In this document: one piece after another, positions 45,395 through 54,269 of the stretch
Numbering within the stretch: position 1 is the stretch's first letter
How the letters are laid out: every line of letters begins with the position of its first letter
Assembly (NCBI RefSeq): GCF_000368085.1
Contig: NZ_KB849239.1
Coordinates: forward strand, 571,556-635,555
Reading direction: 5' to 3'
DNA length: 64,000 nt
From: Acinetobacter nosocomialis NIPH 2119
GTDB lineage: Bacteria; Pseudomonadota; Gammaproteobacteria; Pseudomonadales; Moraxellaceae
The notes under the pieces: generated by a model
Told to the model about the DNA's origin: nothing
Database searches by the model: none
Seen by the model: the letters and a program-made list of their open reading frames with translations, nothing else
Position numbers and translations under genes: made by a program

Positions 45395-45703
45395 TTAAGT
45401 TTTGTCACTTTCACCTAATAGTGCATTTAGCTCTTCAAATAAATCTTCATGGTCATCATCTTCATTTAAATTTGAAGGGTTCTGATTTAATGAAGTTGCT
45501 TTTGCTTTTCTCAGTTTTAATAATTGTTCCATATTAATGTTCTGATTTTCGATAGCAAAAGGAATAGATTTAGTTAAGACGACTTGTTTAAAGAACAGTC
45601 GTACCGCTTGGGCAGGGGTAATTCCCAATTGTTTAAAAACAGCAAAAGCTTGTTTTTTCTCTTGGGAGTCAAGTCGAACCTGATAAACTTCTGTTTTTCG
45701 CAT
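45395..45703 (-). CDS. RelB/DinJ-family antitoxin-like protein (orphan)
   Basis: A 102-residue protein with a ribbon-helix-helix N-terminus (TEVYQVRLDSQEKKQAFAVF, then LGITPAQAVRLFFKQV) followed by SIPF, as in DinJ. The C-terminus is acidic and ends with DLFEELNALLGE, resembling the DLFDKLGI tail of DinJ that binds the YafQ toxin. No RelE/YafQ-type toxin gene is next to it. It may repress its own promoter, neutralise a toxin encoded elsewhere, or be a remnant. The ATG at 45703 is preferred over an in-frame TTG at 45718. Confidence 0.75.
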   Translation of the reverse strand: MRKTEVYQVRLDSQEKKQAFAVFKQLGITPAQAVRLFFKQVVLTKSIPFAIENQNINMEQLLKLRKAKATSLNQNPSNLNEDDDHEDLFEELNALLGESDKT

Positions 45704-45814
45704 GAATAACAAAACCAAATGATTTTTAATTTTTAGGGATTTATTTTAAACCATCGGAATGTAATTTCAATGTCTTTCAGCATAAAAAATAATCTTTTTG
45801 TCATTACGATGAGA

Positions 45815-46723
45815 TTACAGTGTCAATTCAAAGTGTGAATTGAAAACCATTTCCTGTTTTGTTAGCGGGTCTATAAAAGAAATTTGCTTAGCTAAAAGCT
45901 GTAAGGGCTGAGAAAAATCATCATCGGCTTTGTGTTGAACTACTGGATAAAACGGATCATTTTTAATCGGTATACCTAAATGATTTAAATGAACACGGAG
46001 TTGATGTTGTTTGCCGGTGGTTGGCGTTAAATAATATTTAGCCCAAGATTGATTATGCTGAAGCAGCTCAATTTTAGTTTCGGTATTGGTTTTTGTATGT
46101 GCAATCACCTGCATTGTATAAAAGGGCGTGCCTTTATCTAAATACAATTTTAATATCTGAGGGAATTTTAATTCAGCTTTATAGGCAGCGATTGCATGGT
46201 AAATTTTATGAACTTCGCGATCTGCAAATAACTGTTGGTAAATTCCACGTGATTGTGGTCGTTTGCAAAATAAAACGACACCGGCAGTTTCACGGTCTAG
46301 TCTGTGGATTGGTGTTAAAAACTCATTGCCCGTTTGTTTTTTTAAACGCACCAATAACGTTTCTTGGACATATTGCCCTGTTGGGCTAATCGTTAAAAAA
46401 TGGGGTTTATCGACAACAAGCAAGTCATCATTTTCAAATAAAATCTGATGCTCAAAGGGAACATGTACTTCGTTAGCAAGGAATCGGTAATAAAAAATAT
46501 GCGTGTTTGCTATATAAGGGCTGTCTAATGTTAATTTTTCACCATTTACCGCATAAATAAGCCCATCTTGAAAACGCTGCTGCCACTCTGTTGCTTTTAT
46601 ATGAGGAAAATTTTCGCAAAGAAATTGATAGATGGTTTGTGCTGTCGTTTGTGGAGGAAGATAGACTTGGCTTGCGCTTACGCCATCAATCATAGGTGGG
46701 AAAAATTCAATCGGGCTAGACAT
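45815..46723 (-). CDS. RluA-family pseudouridine synthase
   Basis: A 302-residue RNA pseudouridine synthase. The catalytic segment is HRLDRETAGVVLFCK with Asp143 as nucleophile; LLVVDKPHFLTISPTG precedes it as usual. The N-terminal 90 residues form a degenerate S4-like region. The C-terminal GKQHQLRVHLNHLGIPI motif is intact. RluA-family members modify 23S rRNA or tRNA; which site is targeted here is not decided by sequence alone. Confidence 0.88.
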   Translation of the reverse strand: MSSPIEFFPPMIDGVSASQVYLPPQTTAQTIYQFLCENFPHIKATEWQQRFQDGLIYAVNGEKLTLDSPYIANTHIFYYRFLANEVHVPFEHQILFENDDLLVVDKPHFLTISPTGQYVQETLLVRLKKQTGNEFLTPIHRLDRETAGVVLFCKRPQSRGIYQQLFADREVHKIYHAIAAYKAELKFPQILKLYLDKGTPFYTMQVIAHTKTNTETKIELLQHNQSWAKYYLTPTTGKQHQLRVHLNHLGIPIKNDPFYPVVQHKADDDFSQPLQLLAKQISFIDPLTKQEMVFNSHFELTL

Positions 46724-46758
46724 AAAAGTGTGTCAATATTTAATAAATGTGATGTAAA

Positions 46759-46790
46759 AAAAGCCAACTTTAAGCACTTAAGTAGGCTTT
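46759..46790 (-). terminator. Leftward terminator-like hairpin in a divergent promoter region
   Basis: AAGCC (46761-46765) pairs with GGCTT (4685-89 of the same block, i.e. 46785-46789) and ACTT (46767-46770) with AAGT (46780-46783), with one internal mismatch. Read leftward it is followed by seven T, so it looks like an intrinsic terminator 30 bases before the minus-strand pseudouridine synthase gene. It may attenuate that gene or block antisense transcription from the tsaE promoter. Confidence 0.45.
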
Positions 46791-46842
46791 AAAGCAGGGC
46801 AATGGTATCATATCGATTATTTTGAATCATGTTATGTGTGTT

Positions 46843-47316
46843 ATGTCGTATTCATTGAAAATGGTCTTAAATCATGAAGAAGATACCCAGCGTTTAGCTC
46901 AAGCATTGGCGCAGCATGTTCAAGCTGGCGTGATTTATCTGATTGGAGATTTGGGCGCCGGTAAAACGACATTAACCCGTTATTTTTTGCAAGCTCTAGG
47001 GCATAAAGGTTCGGTTAAAAGTCCGACATATACGTTGGTTGAACCATATAAAATCAATAATAAAGAAATTTTTCATTTTGACTTATATCGTCTTAATGAT
47101 CCTTATGAACTTGAATTAATGGGAATCCGTGATTATTTAGATATTCAGGATGCACTATTTTTATTTGAGTGGCCATCAAAAGGTGGAGACGAAATCCCTG
47201 AGGCTGATATCGTTATTGATATTCAAAAATCAGATGATGAACTCAATCGTTTCGTCACTTTAACTTTACCAATAGAGCATTTGTACCAGACTTTGCAGGA
47301 ACAGCTTCATGACTGA
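46843..47316 (+). CDS. tsaE: tRNA threonylcarbamoyladenosine biosynthesis ATPase TsaE
   Basis: TsaE is the P-loop ATPase that helps TsaB-TsaD make the t6A37 modification in ANN-decoding tRNAs. The 157-residue protein has the Walker A GDLGAGKTT at 35-43, the SPTYTLVEPY switch segment and the FDLYRL motif with a metal-binding Asp, then the FEWP segment near the end. The start among several in-frame codons (TTG 46822, ATG 46834, ATG 46843) is uncertain; 46843 fits the family length. The end overlaps mutL by eight bases. Confidence 0.92.
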   Translation: MSYSLKMVLNHEEDTQRLAQALAQHVQAGVIYLIGDLGAGKTTLTRYFLQALGHKGSVKSPTYTLVEPYKINNKEIFHFDLYRLNDPYELELMGIRDYLDIQDALFLFEWPSKGGDEIPEADIVIDIQKSDDELNRFVTLTLPIEHLYQTLQEQLHD

Positions 47317-49264
47317 TGAAAAGCTAACACAACGTCGTATTCATACATTAGACGCCGCGTTAGCCAACCAGATTGCTGCTGGTGAGGTGATTGAACGTCC
47401 CTCATCGGTCGTAAAAGAATTATTAGAAAACTCAATTGATGCAGGTGCAACTGAGTTAATTGTGCGGATTGCACAAGGCGGCTCAACATTAATCGAAATT
47501 ATTGACAATGGACATGGAATTCATCCTGATGATTTACCATTAGCAGTGATGCGCCATGCAACCAGTAAAATTAAAACAGCAGAAGATTTACACGCGATTG
47601 TTAGCTTAGGTTTCCGTGGTGAAGCACTTGCTTCTATTGCTGCGGTTTCACGATTGACTTTAACCAGTAGCCAAGATGAAAGCGGAATTGGTCATCAGGT
47701 CGAGGTGAATGGTACAGCCTTTGATCATCAACAAGTCCAAGCTGTTGCTGCACAAAAGGGCACCCATATTCGAGTTCAGGACTTATTTTTTAATGTACCT
47801 GCTCGTCGTAAATTTTTAAAAAAGCCAACCACTGAATTTGGGCATATTGAAGAAATTGTACGTCGTTTGGCTTTAACACATTTTGATATACGTTTTGTAC
47901 TTGAGCACAATGACAATATTCGAATTAATTTACCAATAGCAGATAGCGGTGAATTAAGATTTCAGCGTGTACAGCAATTATTGGGTCAACAGTTTGTGCA
48001 AAATGCTTACTGGATCGACGCCGAAAGTATTAACATGCGTTTGTCAGGTTGGCTAGGGCATCCTTCTGATGCACGTGCTCAAGCAGACTTACAATATGTG
48101 TATGTAAATGGCCGAATTGTGAAAGATAAAACTATTTCACATGCTTTAAGAATGGCATACGACGGTATTTTACATGGTCATCAGCATTCATCTTATTTGC
48201 TTTTCTTAGAAGTCGACCCTGAAAATATTGATGTTAACGTTCATCCGACGAAACATGAGATTCGTTTTCTAAATCAACGAGAAGTACATGAGTTTGTAAG
48301 ACATTATGCTAAAGAAACGCTAGCACAATTTCAGACAGCTAGTGCTGATTTAGCACAAGCCATGAAAGTGGAAGATACACAAAATCTTTCGGTACAACCT
48401 CAGCCTAAATACCAAGAACAATTTATATTGCACCGTACAGCGCAAGCCGCTGATACGGCAGTAGACAAGCCGAATAGTTCTCAACCTTCGACTGAGCTTT
48501 TAACTGATTTTAATAATAGTCGTCCCCAAGCTGTTCACTATGCAGAACAAACTCCAAAATATAATGGTTCTGCGCAGTTAAATAATGCATTAAAGACTTA
48601 TTTGGCGCCATTACGTGATCAACCTGCTACCAATTTTTCAGTTGATGAAAATGTTGAACCAGTTGCTAAGGTAGATGAATTTCCATTAGGTATCGCAATT
48701 GCTCAGCTTCATGGAATTTATATTCTGGCGCAAAATACTGAAGGTTTGATTATTGTTGATATGCATGCAGCGCATGAACGTATTTTGCTGCAACAAATGA
48801 AAAATGCTTGGGATAAACCTGAGTTTTGGACATCTCAACAGTTACTTATACCTAAAGTTATTTCAATTAGTCGTATGCAAGCGGTACGGGTCGAAGACTT
48901 AAAGCCTCAGCTTGAGCGTTTGGGGCTAGAAATTGATTTATATGGCGATGAGCAAGTCATTGTGCGTGGCGTGCCGGCTATTTTGCAAAAAGCAGATTTT
49001 GAAAACCTTATTCCTGAACTTCTTAATGATTTAGATCCAAATGATGAAGCTCAAGGATTATTGCAAAAGCGTGATGAACTGTTAGCTGGTATGGCATGCC
49101 ATGGGGCAGTGCGAGCACATCGACAACTTAGCCTCTCAGAAATGAACGCTTTACTTCGCCAAATGGAACAAACCGAATTTGCCAGTCAATGTAACCATGG
49201 TCGTCCAACGTGGCGTGCATTTCCATTATCTCAACTAGATAAATTATTTGCTCGAGGAGAGTAG
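47309..49264 (+). CDS. mutL: DNA mismatch repair protein MutL
   Basis: MutL couples MutS mismatch recognition to strand incision. The 651-residue protein has the GHKL ATPase domain (NSIDAGATE, DNGHGI, GFRGEALASI), a low-complexity linker at about 345-440 and a C-terminal dimer domain. Endonuclease-type motifs are visible: DMHAAHE from Asp484, ACHGAVRAHR with Cys597, and CNHGRPT with Cys628. The first motif normally ends with a further Glu (DQHAxxExxxxE), but the residue here is Gln495. The gene overlaps tsaE and is followed by miaA after six bases. Confidence 0.96.
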   Translation: MTDEKLTQRRIHTLDAALANQIAAGEVIERPSSVVKELLENSIDAGATELIVRIAQGGSTLIEIIDNGHGIHPDDLPLAVMRHATSKIKTAEDLHAIVSLGFRGEALASIAAVSRLTLTSSQDESGIGHQVEVNGTAFDHQQVQAVAAQKGTHIRVQDLFFNVPARRKFLKKPTTEFGHIEEIVRRLALTHFDIRFVLEHNDNIRINLPIADSGELRFQRVQQLLGQQFVQNAYWIDAESINMRLSGWLGHPSDARAQADLQYVYVNGRIVKDKTISHALRMAYDGILHGHQHSSYLLFLEVDPENIDVNVHPTKHEIRFLNQREVHEFVRHYAKETLAQFQTASADLAQAMKVEDTQNLSVQPQPKYQEQFILHRTAQAADTAVDKPNSSQPSTELLTDFNNSRPQAVHYAEQTPKYNGSAQLNNALKTYLAPLRDQPATNFSVDENVEPVAKVDEFPLGIAIAQLHGIYILAQNTEGLIIVDMHAAHERILLQQMKNAWDKPEFWTSQQLLIPKVISISRMQAVRVEDLKPQLERLGLEIDLYGDEQVIVRGVPAILQKADFENLIPELLNDLDPNDEAQGLLQKRDELLAGMACHGAVRAHRQLSLSEMNALLRQMEQTEFASQCNHGRPTWRAFPLSQLDKLFARGE

Positions 49265-49270
49265 TTTTAC

Positions 49271-50215
49271 ATGTCAAATCAATTGCCCGTCATCAATTTA
49301 ATGGGACCAACTGCAAGCGGAAAAACCGCTTTGGCATGTGAACTTTATGAGCGTGGAGATTTTGAGTTAATTTCGGTTGATTCGGCTCTTATATATAAAG
49401 ACATGGATATTGGCACGGCTAAACCAACACGTGAAGAGCAGGAGCTATATCCACATCATTTAATAGATATTATTACTCCACTTGAGGTCTATTCGGCTGC
49501 CCAGTTTGTTGAAGATGCTTGTGTTTTAATTGACGAGATGCATTCACGCGGCAAAACTCCTATCTTGGTTGGAGGAACCATGCTGTATTTCAAGGCGCTC
49601 CTAGAAGGATTATCAAGTAACTTGCCAAGCGCAGATACAAATGTTCGTGCAGCAATTGAAGAAAAAGCAGCGAATGAAGGGTGGCAAGCTGTTTATGATG
49701 AACTGGTGGCAGTAGATCCGGCAGCTGGTGTGAAATTCAAGGTTTCTGATAAACAAAGAATTATTCGCGCGTTAGAAGTTTATCGTATTACAGGTCAACC
49801 AATTACCAAATTGCAGGCAGAACAACCAAAAAACGTACCATATCGATACATATTTCATAACTATGCTTTGCTTCCAGATCGGTTAGAATTACATCAACGC
49901 ATTGAGCAAAGATTAAGCAAAATGTGGGATATCGGTTTTTTGAGTGAAGTTGAATCTCTAATTGAAAAATACGATTTAGATGAAAATTTACCCTCTATGC
50001 GTTCTGTTGGTTATCGACAAGCTCTAGAATTTCTATTAAAAAGTGATATGAGTCTCAAAAAAAAGCAAGAAATGGAGGATAAAGCCTTATTTGCAACACG
50101 ACAACTTGCCAAACGTCAATATACGTGGTTACGTTCTTTGCAAGAAATACACGATTTTAAAACTTACTTGACGATAAAGCAGGCGAAAGAAGACTTGCGA
50201 AACTCTTATGGATAA
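49271..50215 (+). CDS. miaA: tRNA dimethylallyltransferase
   Basis: MiaA adds a dimethylallyl group to A37 of tRNAs that read UNN codons. The 314-residue protein has the P-loop GPTASGKT at 12-19, the [16 protein letters not shown] substrate segment, the [16 protein letters not shown] motif and RIIRALEVY. It sits in the tsaE-mutL-miaA-hfq order that is common in gammaproteobacteria. Confidence 0.96.
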   Translation: MSNQLPVINLMGPTASGKTALACELYERGDFELISVDSALIYKDMDIGTAKPTREEQELYPHHLIDIITPLEVYSAAQFVEDACVLIDEMHSRGKTPILVGGTMLYFKALLEGLSSNLPSADTNVRAAIEEKAANEGWQAVYDELVAVDPAAGVKFKVSDKQRIIRALEVYRITGQPITKLQAEQPKNVPYRYIFHNYALLPDRLELHQRIEQRLSKMWDIGFLSEVESLIEKYDLDENLPSMRSVGYRQALEFLLKSDMSLKKKQEMEDKALFATRQLAKRQYTWLRSLQEIHDFKTYLTIKQAKEDLRNSYG

Positions 50216-50309
50216 AGCAAAATTTGCACACTGTCTTTTTATAATTTTTAGTTGAAAAATAAAGATAGTTTTTTTGCGCTGATTTAAAAATTTTTTTTTG
50301 GAGTTAAAA

Positions 50310-50816
50310 ATGTCTAAAGGTCAAACTTTACAAGATCCGTTCTTAAATTCTCTCCGTAAAGAACGTATCCCAGTTTCTATTTTCCTTGTTAACGGTATTA
50401 AATTACAAGGTCATATTGAATCTTTTGACCAATATGTTGTTTTATTAAAAAATACTGTAAGTCAAATGGTTTACAAACACGCAATTTCTACAGTTGTTCC
50501 AGCTCGTAACCCACGTCCAGCAGGTGCACAAGGTGCAGGTTTCCCAGCTCAGGGTGGTAGTCAAGGTGGCTTCGGTGGTCAAGGCGCTGGCTTTGGTGGT
50601 GCTCAAGGCGCTGGCTTCGGTGGTCAAGGTGGCTTCGGTGGTCAAGGTGGCTTCGGTAGTCAAGGCGGCTTCGGCGGTCAAGGCGGCTTCGGTGGTCAAG
50701 GTGGCTTCGGTGGTCAAGGCGGCTTCGGTGGTCAAGGCGGCTTCGGTGGTCATCAAGGCGGTTTCGACAACGATTCTAAATTTGAAGATGGTCAAGACGA
50801 CGAAAATAATCGTTAA
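50310..50816 (+). CDS. hfq: RNA chaperone Hfq with long glycine-rich C-terminal tail
   Basis: Hfq is the hexameric Sm-like RNA chaperone that pairs small RNAs with mRNAs. The Sm core (about residues 1-68) is canonical: [27 protein letters not shown] (Sm1) and [10 protein letters not shown] (Sm2, distal and rim residues). The remaining 100 residues are Gly/Gln/Phe-rich, including seven tandem hexapeptides of GGQGGF type, and end in an acidic tip (DDENNR). The protein has 168 residues against 102 in E. coli; long tails of this type are known in Acinetobacter. GGAG lies seven bases before the ATG. Confidence 0.97.
   Translation: MSKGQTLQDPFLNSLRKERIPVSIFLVNGIKLQGHIESFDQYVVLLKNTVSQMVYKHAISTVVPARNPRPAGAQGAGFPAQGGSQGGFGGQGAGFGGAQGAGFGGQGGFGGQGGFGSQGGFGGQGGFGGQGGFGGQGGFGGQGGFGGHQGGFDNDSKFEDGQDDENNR
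50619..50744 (+). repeat. Seven tandem 18-bp repeats in hfq
   Basis: Seven consecutive 18-base units, each coding GGQGGF (the third is GSQGGF), with only a few synonymous differences. More degenerate units flank them (about 50553-50618 and 50745-50766). In-frame units of this kind can change number by slippage or recombination without breaking the gene. Confidence 0.9.
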
Positions 50817-50829
50817 TTGATTAGCTTAG

Positions 50830-50857
50830 AAAAACCAGTCAGTGATGGCTGGTTTTT
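50830..50857 (+). terminator. Intrinsic terminator after hfq
   Basis: A 12-bp stem (50830-50841 with 50846-50857, one G-U) with a GTGA loop and a run of seven T. Confidence 0.9.
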
Positions 50858-50945
50858 TTATGGCTTTAAAAATATAAAAAGTATATTCAGTTATTTGTAG
50901 TGCATCTCGCTTTCTTGAAAATTCAGTTTAATAGGTTCTTCGCAA

Positions 50946-51803
50946 ATGATATTAATATTTGCTGCGGCGCTGTGCAGTGTTCTGGTGTCTGTATTACTAA
51001 AAAATTTAAAGAAAAAGGGCTATCAACCCATGCAAATGATTGCATGGAATTATGCAAGTGCTAGCTTGTTATGTTATTGGTGGTTTAAGCCAGATATTCA
51101 GCATATTTCTATACAACACATGCCTTGGTGGCTAATCGTTGCTTTAGGCATCATTTTACCGAGTATTTTTTTATGTCTTGCGAAATCCTTAGAGCATGCC
51201 GGTATCGTCAAAACAGAAATTGCTCAACGATTGTCAGTGGTACTCTCTTTATTAGCAGCTTATTTCTTTTTTCAAGAACGGTTTAATTCTCTTAAATTAT
51301 TAGGTATTGGTTTAGGAATTTTTGCTGTTATTTTAATCGTATTTGGACAGATAAATGGCACTTCAGGCCATCAATCGAAAAAGGCAATTCTTGCGTTAAT
51401 GAGTGTCTGGTTTGGTTATGCTGCTGTAGATGTCTTGTTAAAATACACGAGTAGTTTGGGGCTACAATTTACGTTAACTTTGAATCTGATTTTTATTACA
51501 GCCTTTGTATTATCAATAGTTTATTTATTATTCCAAAAAAAGTCAGCATGGAATTTTAAAAATACTTTGGCTGGATTAATACTAGGTGTACTTAATTTTT
51601 CAAATATTGCCTTGTATGTTAAAGCACATATTTTACTTAAAGATTCACCAGCGATTGTCTTTGCAAGTATGAATATTCTAGTGGTATTACTTGGGATAGT
51701 TTGTGGTGTAGTTTTATATAAAGAAAAATTAAAACTCCCAACGATTTTAGGAACGATTTTGGGAATAAGTGGATTGGTTTGTTTAGCCTTAGCTATGAAA
51801 TAG
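50946..51803 (+). CDS. EamA/DMT-family membrane transporter
   Basis: A 285-residue protein with about ten hydrophobic segments in two repeats of five, the layout of the drug/metabolite transporter superfamily. Typical features are the SLEHAGIVKTEIAQRLSVVLSLLAAYFFFQERF helix pair in the first half and the matching ASMNILVVLLGIVCGVVLYKEKL in the second. The substrate is unknown. It is a single gene, convergent with the nitroreductase gene. Confidence 0.82.
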   Translation: MILIFAAALCSVLVSVLLKNLKKKGYQPMQMIAWNYASASLLCYWWFKPDIQHISIQHMPWWLIVALGIILPSIFLCLAKSLEHAGIVKTEIAQRLSVVLSLLAAYFFFQERFNSLKLLGIGLGIFAVILIVFGQINGTSGHQSKKAILALMSVWFGYAAVDVLLKYTSSLGLQFTLTLNLIFITAFVLSIVYLLFQKKSAWNFKNTLAGLILGVLNFSNIALYVKAHILLKDSPAIVFASMNILVVLLGIVCGVVLYKEKLKLPTILGTILGISGLVCLALAMK

Positions 51804-51831
51804 GAGTTCAAAAGACTGTTCTTTTGAACTC
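51804..51831. terminator. Perfect inverted repeat between convergent genes
   Basis: A perfect 12-bp stem (51804-51815 with 51820-51831) with a CTGT loop, starting one base after the transporter stop. T-runs are weak on both sides, so it may stop transcription only partly, or protect 3' ends. Confidence 0.65.
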
Positions 51832-51839
51832 TACTAATC

Positions 51840-52493
51840 TTATAAATGTGTAAAAATAACTTCATCTGGCAGACGAGATTTTGGCAACTTCGCATTGAAA
51901 TCATTTTCACTTCTATAGCCAAGTGAGACAATGACAGAGCTACGTAAGCCTTTTTCTTTTAAGCCAAATTCTTCATTTAAAACATCTTCGTCGAAGCCCC
52001 CCATTGGGGTTGCATCTATGCCTTCAAGACCAGCTGCAAAAAGTAGTTGTCCTAAAGCAATAAAAGTTTGGTTTTCCATCCAGCCAAATAAATTTTTTTG
52101 TTCATTGCGATAAAACTCAACGTAGCCATGACGTGTATCTTTTTGACCAAGTTTTGCTTTTTCATCTTTAAATCGACCGCTTAAATCATCTTGCTCAAGT
52201 AATTGATTTAAATATTCGGGTGAAATATCTGTTCTTGTACAAAATACAAGCGTATGTGATGACTCAAGAACTTTAGGAGCATTATAGGCATATCGCCCTG
52301 TTAAGGCTTTAGCAATGCGTTCTTTAGCAGCAAGATTGTCAGCCACCAAGAAATGCCAAGGTTGAATATTCACTGAAGAAGGTGTGAAGCGTAAAATTTC
52401 TAATAATTTATTGAATTTTTCTTGAGGAATTTTTTTCTCAGGATCATACGCTTTTGTGGTGTAGCGACTTTTAACCGTATTTAGTAAATCCAT
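51840..52493 (-). CDS. NAD(P)H-dependent nitroreductase (NfsB-like)
   Basis: A 217-residue FMN enzyme of the oxygen-insensitive nitroreductase family. The N-terminal SRYTTKAYDPEKKIP segment with its FMN-phosphate Arg/Lys, the FTPSSVNIQPWHF motif, and the C-terminal SLGYRSENDFNAKLPKSRLP are the NfsB/NfnB pattern. It reduces quinones, nitroaromatics or similar compounds; the natural substrate is not known. A single-gene unit. Confidence 0.9.
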   Translation of the reverse strand: MDLLNTVKSRYTTKAYDPEKKIPQEKFNKLLEILRFTPSSVNIQPWHFLVADNLAAKERIAKALTGRYAYNAPKVLESSHTLVFCTRTDISPEYLNQLLEQDDLSGRFKDEKAKLGQKDTRHGYVEFYRNEQKNLFGWMENQTFIALGQLLFAAGLEGIDATPMGGFDEDVLNEEFGLKEKGLRSSVIVSLGYRSENDFNAKLPKSRLPDEVIFTHL

Positions 52494-52631
52494 ACTTACT
52501 CCATGTCAATCTTATTACAATCGAAGTGTTCTCATCTTTGGCATGATACGCGATTTTATAAGAAAACATCTGCATTTTAATGTGATAAAGAAATATAATA
52601 CTTATATAAATTTTTTATTAATTTATTGAAA

Positions 52632-52850
52632 ATGTTTGATTTAATGCCCAAAGATGCAAAGAGTAAGCTGCGAGAAATTAGAGTTGTTAAAGCCTTTCTG
52701 TTTTTTGCATTTGTATTGTGTCTTTTAATTTTATACATCGAATATCAAAAATATGGACATATAAGCTGGAAATTTGTATTCCTTACCTGTCTATGTATGA
52801 TCTGGGATTTTGATTTAAATAAACAAGCTAAGCATGTGAAAAATAACTGA
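52632..52850 (+). CDS. Small putative membrane protein, 72 residues
   Basis: A short protein with a charged N-terminus and two hydrophobic stretches (about 20-38 and 47-60), so probably a two-span inner membrane protein. The ATG at 52632 is chosen over a TTG six bases earlier. No ribosome site is obvious and I recognise no family. It converges on lpxH with only seven bases between stops. Confidence 0.4.
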   Translation: MFDLMPKDAKSKLREIRVVKAFLFFAFVLCLLILYIEYQKYGHISWKFVFLTCLCMIWDFDLNKQAKHVKNN

Positions 52851-52857
52851 CAATTAA

Positions 52858-53577
52858 TTAATAATACCAATCAGTTAGTTTGATTTGCTGCAGATGTGAA
52901 GAGGGATCAATTTCTAAAATTTGTGCGTGATCTTCTTTCCAGTCACCGAGTACAATCCGTTGTTTATGCTGTACTTCATGAATAGCTGGACGATGAGTGT
53001 GCCCATGAATAAGTATGTCTATATCTTTTAGGGCGGAGAGCACGGCTTGTTCATTCACATCCATAATCTCACAACTTTTTTGCTGTTTGTCCGAATGGCT
53101 TCTTTTACGGAAACCATTGACCAGCTTTGCACGGAAGCTCAGTGGCGTACGGCGTAAAAAGGCAACTAAAAGGGGATTTCGAATAATTTTTTTAAATCTT
53201 TGATAAGAAATATCATCCGTACATAACGCATCGCCATGTTCTAGACGGTATTGGTGGCCTGCAATATTAAGATAATAAATATCGGGGAGTAATACACCAT
53301 TAAACTTATTGAGGAAAACCTGATTTAGAGCAAAGTCGCGGTTACCAACTTGAAAGTAAACACGATTACCTTTTTCATTAAAAGCTTTTAAAGCTTCGAC
53401 AATTTCGTCGAGCCAAGGAGCTGAATAATCGTCACCAATCCAAGCATTAAACCAGTCACCTAAAATATAAAGCTGTGTTTGTTTATTTTGATAATGTACC
53501 AACAAATCTAAAAACCCTCGAACGAGTCGAGGGTGTTCAGGTGACAAATGTAAATCTGAAATAAACAGATAGGTCAC
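52858..53577 (-). CDS. lpxH: UDP-2,3-diacylglucosamine diphosphatase LpxH
   Basis: LpxH hydrolyses UDP-2,3-diacylglucosamine to lipid X in lipid A synthesis, at the inner membrane face. The 239-residue protein has the calcineurin-like phosphoesterase motifs in order: ISDLHL (Asp8, His10), LGDWFNAWIGDD, GNRDF, HGD and GHTHRP. It follows ppiB by 15 bases on the same strand and is probably co-transcribed with it. Confidence 0.94.
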   Translation of the reverse strand: MTYLFISDLHLSPEHPRLVRGFLDLLVHYQNKQTQLYILGDWFNAWIGDDYSAPWLDEIVEALKAFNEKGNRVYFQVGNRDFALNQVFLNKFNGVLLPDIYYLNIAGHQYRLEHGDALCTDDISYQRFKKIIRNPLLVAFLRRTPLSFRAKLVNGFRKRSHSDKQQKSCEIMDVNEQAVLSALKDIDILIHGHTHRPAIHEVQHKQRIVLGDWKEDHAQILEIDPSSHLQQIKLTDWYY

Positions 53578-53592
53578 AGCTTTATCCTAAAA

Positions 53593-54102
53593 TTATTCAG
53601 AAATAATTTTAGCAGATTCGATAACAACGTTTTCTAAAGGAACGTCAGCGTGATAACCACGGTTACCTGTACGTACACTTTTGATCGCGTCTACAACGTC
53701 CATACCTTCAACAACTTTACCGAATACAGCATAACCCCAACCTTGTGCAGTTTTTGAAGTATGGTTCAAGAAAGAGTTATTTTTTACATTGATGAAGAAT
53801 TGTGCAGAAGCAGAGTGTGGCGCTTGAGTACGTGCCATAGCAATTGTACCAACATCGTTACTTAAACCGTTGTCAGCTTCGTTTTCAATTGCATCACGAG
53901 TTGCTTTTTCTTTGAAGTTTTCATCCATCCCGCCGCCTTGGATCATGAAACCATCAATGACACGGTGGAAAATAACGCCGTCATAAAAACCGTCACGTAC
54001 GTATTCTAAAAAGTTTGCTACTGTTTTTGGTGCTTTTTCAGTATTTAGTTCAAGAACAATACGACCTTTATTGGTGTTTAATTCGACTTGAGGAAAACTC
54101 AT
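53593..54102 (-). CDS. ppiB: Peptidyl-prolyl cis-trans isomerase B (cyclophilin)
   Basis: A 169-residue cyclophilin that catalyses proline isomerisation in the cytoplasm; there is no signal peptide. Active-site segments [13 protein letters not shown] and [17 protein letters not shown] are present, with the YDGVIFHR Arg. The ATG at 54102 has an AGGAGA site upstream. It is first in a ppiB-lpxH transcript and divergent from glnS. Confidence 0.92.
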   Translation of the reverse strand: MSFPQVELNTNKGRIVLELNTEKAPKTVANFLEYVRDGFYDGVIFHRVIDGFMIQGGGMDENFKEKATRDAIENEADNGLSNDVGTIAMARTQAPHSASAQFFINVKNNSFLNHTSKTAQGWGYAVFGKVVEGMDVVDAIKSVRTGNRGYHADVPLENVVIESAKIISE

Positions 54103-54269
54103 TACATTAATCTCCTAAACATGGGCTTATGACCATGGGTTTTTGGTTGAGAGAAGCATAAGCAAACTGTAAACTACAAGGCAAGTAAAAAACGTTAAAA
54201 TCTTTGTGAAAAATGAAGATAGCGTTTATTTTTTCGAAATTTTATCTACAAAGAAGTGATTGATACACT

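Noticed and set aside
44854..45703. GNAT acetyltransferase plus ribbon-helix-helix antitoxin as a TacT/AtaT-type toxin-antitoxin pair
   Set aside because: The acetyltransferase lacks the typical N-terminal signature of GNAT toxins, the antitoxin is RelB/DinJ type and not DUF1778, and the 97-base gap is large for a coupled pair.
46093..46448. Plus-strand frames of 61-98 codons inside the RluA-family gene
   Set aside because: Antisense shadows of a well-supported pseudouridine synthase gene; no domain and no start signal.
50619..50744. Regular short repeats that might be taken for a CRISPR array
   Set aside because: The units are contiguous, in frame and without unique spacers; they encode the Hfq tail.
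50445..50820. Long overlapping frames on both strands across the hfq tail (Thr/Ala-rich and Val/Lys/Ala-rich products)
   Set aside because: They are by-products of the 18-bp repeat in hfq, which is open in several frames; the products are low-complexity repeats with no independent start signal.
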